Source: Cladopsammia gracilis
Taxonomy: Eukaryota; Cnidaria; Anthozoa; Scleractinia; Dendrophylliidae
DNA length: 64,000 bases
Reading direction: 5' to 3'
Assembly (NCBI GenBank): GCA_022457155.1
Contig: JAJGOT010000131.1
Coordinates: 1,115,001-1,179,000 of the forward strand
The translations under genes were made by a program, and so were the position numbers. Position 1 is the first letter of the stretch, and each line of letters starts with the position of its first letter. Below are positions 60,701 to 64,000 of this stretch, one piece after another. The notes beneath the pieces were generated by a model that saw only the letters and a list, made by a program, of their open reading frames with translations, did no database searches and was not told the DNA's origin.

Positions 60701-63638
60701 GACGTTTTGGAACCATTAGAACTTATCTTTAGGTGACCGCACACAGTTTTCTTATATCTGTTAAGCCTGGATTCCCAAAGTTGGTAAGATTTATATTTTA
60801 AACCTGTTCATGAGCTAATTAATAAAAACCATTAACATGGTTAGTTATAAACTACCATTAAATACTAATTTCAGAAAATCCAGTCAAATGTTTCTCACAT
60901 GTTAGCACTTATCTCATGTTATTTTGACAGACAGACCTTCCGTTATTTGGTGTCTTTGGTGGTTTACATTTTAACGTTTTGTGAAAATGTCCCCTGTCAG
61001 ATTTCGATTTTTGTCAGTTGGTGAGTTACAAGTTTTTGAACTAGTACCTGCAAAATTTGACGAAATTCTAACGAGCAGTTCGTTAAAAATCAAAATATGT
61101 CTACTAAAACATTCAGTCACAGTTGATTAATATTCAAATAACATTTAATAATTTTAATAACATAATATAATAATATTTAATAATTTTAATAATTTTTAAT
61201 TTTTTTAAATAATTTTATTAACTGTCATGCATTGCATTTGATTGGGTTCTGGAACCACCCCTTGCAACCAAAAATGACCCCAAGAGGCACGGTATTATTC
61301 AATTATAGTATCTTTTATCCGGTGATACAACAAATGTTTTCACATATAACAGACTGTTTGATGTTGAGGCGGAAAATAAAACTGCAATGATCCACATTGA
61401 ACAGAATAATATAACTGATTGCTGTATAGGTGTCATTTTAGATTTCTCAAAACGCAAGCTGTCTTGCATCAGCAGTAGAAATCACAGAGCGTGTGCAAAC
61501 TGTGTCTAGCCACCTTAAGCTGATTAAAATACACTTGACGATCAAACATTACAGTGGTACACATTCGTATCTGTATACATTGTCTGTCAATCAACCTGCC
61601 GTGGTTAAAATTCAAATTCAACATGTAAATAAATGCCAGATCACTGAAAAAGGTACCTTGGATTGATTAATAATCAGCTTAGCAATAAAGAGACGGATGT
61701 TCATGTGAGTACTTGACGAAGTCAGTTTTTTGTGCAATGGAGACATCCAAGTTGGCATCTCTACAGGAAGGACTCCCTGCCAAATGACAACAAAATCTCA
61801 GATACATTTTTAGCTGTTGAAATACTACATGATTAAAGTTGGCTACGATGTAATTTCGTCTATGACAAACTTTGGGTCATAACTATTTTGGATCTAATGC
61901 GAGGCCTTTTAAACTTTAGGAAAACTTACAGCTATCATATGAAGGAATTCGATTTAACATAGGCACATTTTTAGGGATATCAGAATGGACCCCACTATTT
62001 GAATAAAATTGCACCCAGTGAAAAATTTGGCAGTTATATTTGTGTTAAATTTATGGAATCAGCTTATACTGACTTAATACTATGCTATCCAAGTTTTGTT
62101 AAATGGTGGAGCAGAAGTGCGGAGATGTTGATCTAATTTAGCTCTGAAATTCTCTTGAATTTTACTATATGCTCTGGGACCAAAATCAAATCCCAGACTC
62201 CAGAATTTCAAAATGACATTTTCCTTGCAAGAAAATAACTCTGTAGATTTGTCACTATTTGGTTTGGTTTGGTTTGAAGCATTATTTTGATCTTACAACA
62301 GCAAACTTGTAAAGCAAGAACAAAAGAACAATTACAGCCATGCTCCGTCACGCTTGACCAGTAATCACAAAGACTGAAATGAACATTTGAATATTTCTTT
62401 GTAACGTCTGAGATTTCAATGAAACCTTGAAGATCTCGCTGGAAAACACTTTGAAAGTCACGAGTTAACGGACAAATAACTTCGCTACGCGCATAAAAAA
62501 ACAAATATTGTTCGGATATGTAACATTTCAATTAAAATGATACTTTGTTGCTCTTTGTTTCCAAAAATACGGTGAAATTCTTACGGGAATTCCGAATCTC
62601 GGACTGAATTTTACAAAACCAACGCATAAACTTGAAAAATCCATTCAAATTTTCAAAAATACTGGTCACGCGTGACGGAGCATGGCTGTAAATCATTTCT
62701 GTGATGCTTTTTGGTACTACTATTCTGATTGTGTACATGTTGGCCACTTTCATCCATCCAACAATCTTTATAATATGAGCTGTACAGTTGTACATGTGCA
62801 TGATTTTGTTTTTGAAAGTGACAATTAATCTTAAGCCAACTTCGTATAGCAACCTAATGTGTAACTACAATTGGAGATAATTCCAATATAGGCTTCCTGA
62901 ATTGAAGCAACCAATTCCTTCTTCGGTTCTGAGGGTTCCATACCTTTGGGTGTTCTGGTGAAATCTTGTTTTGCTGTAAGTGCTTTAACAGGGCAGCCAT
63001 CTTTGCCATGCACTCATGACTGTTCAACTCATCCATCTCCACAGTATCTTCACTCACTTCATATGACTCTTCCTGTGTTTTACAATAAAGTAAGTTTCCA
63101 GTCTGCTCGCACAGTAATGGAAAAGCTTAGTTTATCTTTTCTTCCTGCATCTTTCCATGTAAAAAAAATTTAGACAATGAGGTCATCTTTACAAAGAAAG
63201 GTAAAACAGCGGTTTTGTAAAGCACAATATGTGTCAGAATACTTATTTCTAATAAGTTTTCCATTTATGAAAGCTGAAGACACTGAAAAGAAATAAAGAG
63301 TTGCTGAAATTCCAATTCCATTAGAATAGTGAGAGAATGTAAATAAATTATACAAATTTTATGTGTTACCTTGCTTTCTGTACTTGTGCTACCCTCACTA
63401 GCCCTGAACAGAACTGACGTCGCTTCAGTTGCCGAATAAGCCTGCAAAACATGATGACATAAGATAGTACAAGCAATATTGTCACAAATCCCAAAATATT
63501 TTTATGGGTAATAACTCAGTCTGCCACACACAACACTTCATTTTACCTGTATTGGGGTAGAAAAGTCATACTGACTAACATCTTCACTCAGGCTACTGTT
63601 GGCAAGGTACTGAGAGCACATGTAATGAACTGACTGAC
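19887..63638 (-). CDS. PRKDC: DNA-dependent protein kinase catalytic subunit (C-terminal half, 55 exons, 5'-partial)
   Basis: Nuclear Ser/Thr kinase of the PIKK family; with Ku70/80 it holds and signals DNA double-strand ends in non-homologous end joining. Reading from 63638 leftwards I joined 55 coding exons, every one with matching phase, giving about 2113 residues plus TGA (19887-19889). Human DNA-PKcs is about 4128 residues, and this segment lines up from roughly human residue 2020 to the C-terminus. Diagnostic stretches: [172 protein letters not shown]. The nearest other PIKKs (ATM, ATR, mTOR, SMG1) lack these combinations. All introns are GT-AG except one GC-AG. The upstream half, about 2000 residues, lies beyond the right edge. 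Gene identity is very secure; single exon ends rest on splice-site reading and human alignment from memory. Confidence 0.96.
20303..20700 (-). mobile_element. Possible 3' end of a non-LTR retrotransposon in the last PRKDC intron region
   Basis: Begins on the + strand with (GATA)n then GAAACTTTATTTATGTGTCA, i.e. on the minus strand an element ending in AATAAAGTTTC and a TATC microsatellite tail, as CR1/L2-type LINEs often end. No coding part is readable. The right limit is uncertain. Confidence 0.4.
22063..22135 (-). pseudogene. Decayed partial copy of PRKDC exon 22168-22356
   Basis: On the + strand AACAAACTTGCCAAT, then a 19-bp gap relative to the exon, then GAACAATTCCATGGTGTT...AGCCCTCAACGT follows the real exon's donor side and coding part. 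Its minus-strand translation keeps [20 protein letters not shown] against the exon's [20 protein letters not shown]. It lies 33 bp downstream of the exon and still holds a GT where the exon has its donor. Confidence 0.75.
22168..23400 (-). CDS. PRKDC: PRKDC kinase core exons (22168-22356, 23199-23400)
   Basis: 23199-23400 encodes [14 protein letters not shown], the catalytic loop [12 protein letters not shown] (catalytic Asp, metal-binding Asn) and the activation segment start [12 protein letters not shown] (DFG Asp). 22168-22356 encodes [17 protein letters not shown] through [18 protein letters not shown], the C-lobe just after the activation loop. The active-site residues are intact, so an active kinase is expected. 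A decayed partial copy of the second exon lies 33 bp beyond it (22063-22135). Confidence 0.95.
22537..23022 (-). other. 161-codon open frame in a PRKDC intron, unknown
   Basis: The longest uninterrupted frame in the window, between the two kinase-core exons. It begins [20 protein letters not shown], is rich in Arg/Lys early and hydrophobic later. I recognise no family. It may be a transposon-derived remnant or chance. Confidence 0.25.
24312..24650 (+). repeat. Dispersed repeat family I, copy 1
   Basis: Similar along its length to 52816-53150, same orientation. Shared landmarks: ATTATCTTGAAAT, TCGCCAAAAGT, ACAAAATAACG, TGTAATCCACTT, AATCCTGCAC, GTTG(T/C)ATATTTG, ATTTGGC(G/A)ATATAAC and CCCTTTAA at the end. 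Non-coding. Confidence 0.8.
24756..26792 (-). CDS. PRKDC: PRKDC kinase N-lobe and insertion exons (five exons)
   Basis: Exons 26670-26792, 26121-26218, 25791-25886, 25599-25685, 24756-24827. The first holds [18 protein letters not shown] and [17 protein letters not shown]: the Lys of LVKGGEDL is the ATP-contacting region of PIKKs. Then come [29 protein letters not shown], the linker [20 protein letters not shown], and [18 protein letters not shown]. Human has RQDQR where this protein has RLDQR. Confidence 0.93.
25190..25440. mobile_element. Foldback repeat family II, copy 1
   Basis: Contains an internal palindrome around ATCCAAACACC...GAAGTGGGTT / AACCCACTTC...GGTGTTTGATACC. The same family recurs in the opposite orientation at 45905-46115, sharing ATTTGCATAGATTTTGG and GGTAATGATTTCCTTTG-type segments. 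Probably MITE-like. Confidence 0.7.
27112..27486 (+). mobile_element. Inverted-repeat element carrying a tRNA-like Pol III cassette
   Basis: Ends are inverted copies of GAGTATC...GTACTTGGTGTATC (27113-27139 and 27459-27486). Inside is a tRNA-like sequence with a good A box (TGGTGTAGTGG, 27382-27392) and a consensus B box (GGTTCGATTCC, 27424-27434). The 3' side cannot form the acceptor stem, so this is a tRNA-derived SINE or pseudo-tRNA and not a working tRNA gene. Confidence 0.6.
27882..30659 (-). CDS. PRKDC: PRKDC exons between FAT and kinase (27882-27949, 28438-28582, 29724-29792, 30477-30659)
   Basis: In coding order: [15 protein letters not shown] and [10 protein letters not shown] (human has a similar LGAFRRKF); [16 protein letters not shown] (human FGKEFDKHFGKGGSKLL); [14 protein letters not shown] (human GNLKECSPWMSDF) to LEIPG; then [22 protein letters not shown], which leads into the kinase N-lobe. 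Segments and spacing match human one to one. Confidence 0.92.
29150..29520 (+). repeat. Strongly diverged tandem-like repeat
   Basis: TTGA(A/T)TGT-type words recur about 15 times at irregular spacing of roughly 20-40 bp (for example 29160, 29202, 29232, 29291, 29333, 29403), often with GGCGT/GCGC words between. It looks like a decayed minisatellite in a PRKDC intron. Confidence 0.45.
30045..30205. repeat. Diverged copy of the 10630-10770 tail repeat
   Basis: Shares CACACAACTCACGATTC, GAGTCGCTCT, GTCAATTTTCTTTATC and TTGATAACAAA-type blocks with the + strand gene intron copy, but the GAAGGGC stem region has decayed. Confidence 0.5.
31259..36838 (-). CDS. PRKDC: PRKDC FAT-domain exons, C-terminal part (eight exons)
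   Basis: Exons 36728-36838, 36426-36514, 36070-36167, 34384-34454, 33499-33530, 33030-33164, 32801-32923, 31590-31678, with 31259-31343 as the ninth and last in this block. Landmarks: [39 protein letters not shown], the 32-nt exon [23 protein letters not shown] (human FPRLLQIIERYP), [16 protein letters not shown] (human WQFISWISHMVALLDK), [11 protein letters not shown], and [16 protein letters not shown]. Alpha-helical FAT repeats that clamp the kinase. The 1.6-kb intron 34455-36069 holds no recognised element. Confidence 0.9.
33314..33358 (-). pseudogene. Decayed copy of the 5' part of PRKDC exon 33030-33164
   Basis: On the + strand CACATGGCTTTCAACAGGTG then CCACACAGCAATACAAGG matches the exon's CACATGGCTTTTAACATGTA then CCGCACAACAATACCAGG, roughly 80 percent over 45 bp. 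It lies upstream (in gene sense) of the real exon, in the preceding intron. The acceptor equivalent is degraded. Confidence 0.65.
33760..33880. repeat. Short inverted-repeat element
   Basis: GACGTACGTTTTGTTC...GAGGGACTCATC faces GATGAGTT...CTTGGCAGGGGACGAAACGTACGTC. About 115 bp, intronic, non-coding. Confidence 0.55.
37141..44258 (-). CDS. PRKDC: PRKDC FAT-domain exons, N-terminal part (eleven exons)
   Basis: Exons 44120-44258, 43682-43759, 43185-43295, 42971-43096, 41426-41524, 40784-40892, 40121-40232, 39588-39644, 38466-38556, 38056-38112, 37141-37261. Landmarks: [17 protein letters not shown] (human [17 protein letters not shown]), [47 protein letters not shown] (human YLPYMIRSKLKLLLQG), [27 protein letters not shown] (human IWDDIITNR), [10 protein letters not shown]. 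The intron after 43682-43759 starts with GC instead of GT. Confidence 0.92.
38804..38993. repeat. Two-copy tandem repeat, 97-bp period
   Basis: TCCATTCTTACGAAAGAGGT at 38804 recurs at 38901, with GAAATACGTGTTTCGCAGAA in each copy and few differences. In the PRKDC intron after (gene sense, before) exon 38466-38556. Confidence 0.9.
39410..39510. repeat. Stem-loop with hammerhead-like core, Penelope-like tail
   Basis: CATCAGTGTTTGTT (about 39419) faces AACAAACACTGATG (about 39463), followed by CTGATGA, a GGGGCTATGCC stem and CCGAAATGTCTGAC. CTGATGA...GAAA is the hammerhead core pattern; the stem II pairing is imperfect. Confidence 0.4.
41956..42522. mobile_element. MITE (567 bp) with internal hairpin
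   Basis: Ends ATTCTTGGCTTTCAC(T/A) then (T)ACGTCAT inverted at both sides. An internal palindrome GCCATCTTTGTGCCCC / GGGGTACAAAGATGGC lies near 42150-42185. A 17-18 bp direct repeat (AGAGAAGAGTCTCAAAA) lies just outside at about 42550-42585. Confidence 0.75.
43680..43681 (-). other. GC donor of a GC-AG intron in PRKDC
   Basis: On the minus strand the exon 43682-43759 ends CAG and the intron starts GCAAGT, the usual form of GC-AG introns. The next exon (43185-43295) joins in frame, and no GT donor nearby gives a consistent frame. Confidence 0.75.
44784..44925 (-). pseudogene. Two decayed copies of the 5' end of PRKDC exon 44120-44258 with its acceptor
   Basis: Copy 1 (44784-44826) keeps CATAGTCACCAAACGACCTG and TATAAACTGCA against the exon's CATAGTCACCAAACGACCTG and TATAACCTGCAG; it differs at 3-4 positions and has lost the acceptor AG. 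Copy 2 (about 44885-44925) reads ACTTCATAATCACCCAACAG then CCTGTACAACATACAG, about 80 percent. Both lie in the intron upstream (gene sense) of the exon. The minus-strand translation of copy 1 gives [11 protein letters not shown] against [11 protein letters not shown]. Confidence 0.75.
45280..45502. mobile_element. MITE (about 223 bp)
   Basis: Ends ATATAAGGGC(A)CTTACCATTTGTCA...CTGGCC inverted as GGCCAG...TGACAAATGAAAAGCGCCCTAATAT. About 45-bp termini with several mismatches. In the intron downstream (gene sense) of exon 45572-45695. Confidence 0.7.
45572..50620 (-). CDS. PRKDC: PRKDC exons preceding FAT (five exons)
   Basis: Exons 50511-50620, 49287-49418, 48385-48564, 47032-47116, 45572-45695. 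Landmarks: [14 protein letters not shown] (human LLRLRRRFMRDQE), [15 protein letters not shown] (human [15 protein letters not shown]), [34 protein letters not shown] (human FFPPFVSCIQ), [10 protein letters not shown] (human CLASLQQPVG). The match to human is strong enough to fix each frame. Confidence 0.94.
45905..46115. mobile_element. Foldback repeat family II, copy 2
   Basis: Opposite orientation to 25190-25440; carries AAAATCATTACCGTGAAGGAGG, ATTTGCATAGATTTTGGCGA and the palindromic GGTATCCAAACACCTTGAAG / CTTCGCGGTGTTTGGATATC. Confidence 0.7.
46490..46735. repeat. Repeat related to the 16236-16965 MITE/satellite family
   Basis: Its reverse complement reads GTTGCAGGAGGGGGTGTTAC, ACATTGCATGCTGCGACC, ACTTCTGCAAC, similar to the array's GCAAC...GGGGGTGTCACACGATGCA and ACTTCTGCAAC. 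Diverged. Confidence 0.45.
47640..48060 (-). pseudogene. Possible decayed coding fragment in a PRKDC intron
   Basis: A minus-strand frame reads [20 protein letters not shown], then [14 protein letters not shown], with ordinary protein composition, but upstream frames have stops. Family not recognised; could be a transposon-protein remnant. Confidence 0.3.
50958..51503. mobile_element. MITE (546 bp) with TTTAGCGA-rich ends
   Basis: Ends GTACCTTATTACATGAAATT then TTGGCGACAC inverted on both sides (about 30 bp perfect), with many AATTTAGCGA words inside each arm. In the PRKDC intron between exons 50511-50620 and 51828-52002. Confidence 0.85.
51828..52557 (-). CDS. PRKDC: PRKDC SQ/TQ-rich linker, ABCDE-like cluster (51828-52002, 52342-52557)
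   Basis: Exon 52342-52557 encodes [56 protein letters not shown]. Human has LTPMFVETQAS, IRATQQQ, LTQTADG, FDWLTG at the same places; these contain T2609, T2638 and T2647 of the ABCDE autophosphorylation cluster. Exon 51828-52002 adds [25 protein letters not shown] and LQSQ, and ends in the human-like PLKSVGPDFG position (LKPVPRDFG). By analogy, phosphorylation here would drive release of the kinase from DNA ends. Confidence 0.92.
52657..55729 (-). CDS. PRKDC: PRKDC M-HEAT exons (52657-52758, 53552-53660, 54184-54285, 54754-54927, 55580-55729)
   Basis: Coding order from right: [24 protein letters not shown] (human [24 protein letters not shown]), [37 protein letters not shown] (human [20 protein letters not shown]), [13 protein letters not shown] (human AKDVLIQGLIDEN), [18 protein letters not shown] (human RNFWSHETRLPSNTLDRL), [24 protein letters not shown]-type helices of the circular cradle that binds Ku and DNA. 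An inverted-repeat MITE lies in the intron at 55003-55460. Confidence 0.94.
52816..53150 (+). repeat. Dispersed repeat family I, copy 2
   Basis: See the copy at 24312-24650; the same order of landmarks with many substitutions. In the PRKDC intron next to exon 52657-52758. Confidence 0.8.
54365..54470. repeat. Pentanucleotide microsatellite (GGTRY)n
   Basis: Runs of GGTAT and GGTGT grade into about 12 copies of GGTGC. In the PRKDC intron before (gene sense) exon 54184-54285. Confidence 0.95.
55003..55460. mobile_element. TA-flanked MITE with about 150-bp inverted arms
   Basis: AAGTGCC(T)ATCACCCCTAGAAA to TAATTAGATGACGTCAACC on the left is mirrored on the right with few differences. TA lies on each side (55001-55002, 55461-55462). 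Non-coding foldback element. Confidence 0.9.
55938..56524 (-). other. Two open splice-flanked segments that do not fit the PRKDC frame
   Basis: 55938-56074 ([20 protein letters not shown]) and 56445-56524 ([19 protein letters not shown]) each have AG and GT borders, but including them breaks the phase by one base, whereas 57208-57341 joins 55580-55729 directly in frame and matches human without a gap. Likely cryptic exons or chance. Confidence 0.3.
56562..56973. mobile_element. TTAA-flanked foldback MITE (412 bp)
   Basis: A(A/G)GGAACCTCCATTGT termini inverted, with TTAA at both ends (56558-56561, 56974-56977), the target site of piggyBac-type transposons. Arms extend about 190 bp each and include AACTTCCCGCGCGCTGCCAT / ATGGCAGCGCGCGGGAAATT. 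Confidence 0.85.
57208..61776 (-). CDS. PRKDC: PRKDC M-HEAT exons (57208-57341, 58080-58188, 59091-59222, 59626-59765, 60486-60641, 61657-61776)
   Basis: Coding order: [24 protein letters not shown] (as in human), [15 protein letters not shown] (human FRPYAKHWLSPLLQL), [26 protein letters not shown] (human AVFRHNLEIIKT), [19 protein letters not shown] (human [19 protein letters not shown]), [18 protein letters not shown] (human VRYKEVYAAAAEVLGLIL), [19 protein letters not shown] (human KFIVCLNKVTKSFPPLADR). Phases join without the two extra open, splice-flanked segments seen at 56445-56524 and 60264-60397. Confidence 0.94.
58260..59085. other. PRKDC intron without recognised element
   Basis: No DNA-PKcs segment on the minus strand and no clear repeat. 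A + strand 60-codon frame (58433-58615) resembles nothing known to me. Confidence 0.4.
60264..60397 (-). other. Open splice-flanked segment not in the PRKDC frame
   Basis: Encodes [16 protein letters not shown] and PNPEIVSAI with AG/GT-like borders, phase 1 to 0. Exons 60486-60641 and 59626-59765 already join in phase 0 and match human contiguously, so it is not part of the main transcript. Confidence 0.25.
62332..62691. mobile_element. MITE (360 bp)
   Basis: TTACAGCCATGCTCCGTCAC then GC...TGACCAGTA is repeated inverted at the right end (TACTGGTCACGCGTGACGGA...GGCTGTAA). Near-perfect termini of about 33 bp. Intron between PRKDC exons 61657-61776 and 62944-63072. Confidence 0.85.
62944..63638 (-). 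CDS. PRKDC: PRKDC first exons in the window (63547-63638, 63370-63441, 62944-63072)
   Basis: These encode [40 protein letters not shown], then [22 protein letters not shown] and [11 protein letters not shown]. Human reads CLQSYSYSSQDPRP (with S2056 of the PQR cluster) then ELEMDELNRHECM and LVKHM. The exact SSQDP motif is not kept; SQ sites lie at CSQY and VSQY a little upstream. 63547-63638 starts in phase 1, so coding continues to the right of the window. Confidence 0.92.
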
Positions 63639-64000
63639 CTGATGTAGAAAAAAAGTAGTTCCCTTAGAAGTCAATATTATTAAAACGTGCCAAAAATGAG
63701 TTTAAAAAAATTTAACTATTGTTTTCATAGAGAGTACATAATTCAGCTAATTTACAGACACCCACTCAAATATGTAAACAGATATTGCAAATTGAACCTA
63801 ACATGTTTAAAATATCAACTGGTAGGAGGCAGACCATTTGGCTCTATGAATAACCATGAGTCTTCTAGAAACATGAACGAATATCAGTTAGCATAAAATT
63901 AATCACGAAGGTGCATTGACTTAGAAATCATTAGATTTATTTTTTATCCATCCTGTCATTGTATACTAATCACTGTGATGCATGTAAAGGGCATCTGACC
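63639..64000 (-). other. PRKDC intron running off the right edge
   Basis: AT-rich, no recognisable DNA-PKcs segment on the minus strand and nothing else seen. Confidence 0.6.

Overview
The window looks like intron-rich animal genomic DNA, AT-rich and crowded with short inverted-repeat (MITE-like) elements. I read it as a cnidarian, probably an anthozoan (coral or sea anemone). That assignment is an inference from three things: a complete-looking DNA-PKcs C-terminal half, a secreted EGF/pentraxin/discoidin/sushi/CUB protein built from phase-1 exon modules, and the style of the repeats. No species call is possible from sequence alone. No bacterial, viral or CRISPR features were seen.

Two large genes face each other tail to tail. 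The first (+ strand, about 377-15480) is the 3' part of a secreted mosaic protein. Its order is EGF repeats, pentraxin/LamG, PAN/apple, F5/8 type C (discoidin), two 30-nt micro-exons (a proline linker and a polybasic linker), EGF, sushi, three calcium-binding-type EGFs, six sushi domains, two CUB domains, stop, AATAAA. I resolved 22 exons whose phases all join; they encode 1427 residues, and the 5' end lies outside the window. The second (- strand, 63638 down to 19887) is the C-terminal half of DNA-PKcs (PRKDC). I resolved 55 coding exons that join in frame into about 2113 residues, from the segment matching the human S2056 (PQR) region through the M-HEAT repeats, the ABCDE-type SQ/TQ phosphorylation cluster, FAT, kinase and FATC, ending in GWESWM-stop. 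The 5' half lies beyond the right edge.

The 4.4 kb between the genes (15481-19653) holds no convincing gene. It carries a MITE and a 93-bp satellite apparently derived from it, a 37-bp minisatellite split by a TA-flanked MITE, and a repeated 125-bp sequence. The introns hold many further MITEs (with TA, TTAA and TAA target duplications), a tRNA-like Pol III cassette inside an inverted-repeat element, two dispersed repeat families, a possible LINE 3' end and Penelope-like/hammerhead-like tails.

The observations most worth a second look are: decayed partial copies of PRKDC exons lying beside three of its exons; an unusually dense SQ/TQ cluster that keeps the human ABCDE sites; a GC-AG intron; a Gln-to-Leu change in an otherwise conserved kinase motif; and frame-neutral polybasic micro-exons in the secreted protein. 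I did not find a clearly new biological system.
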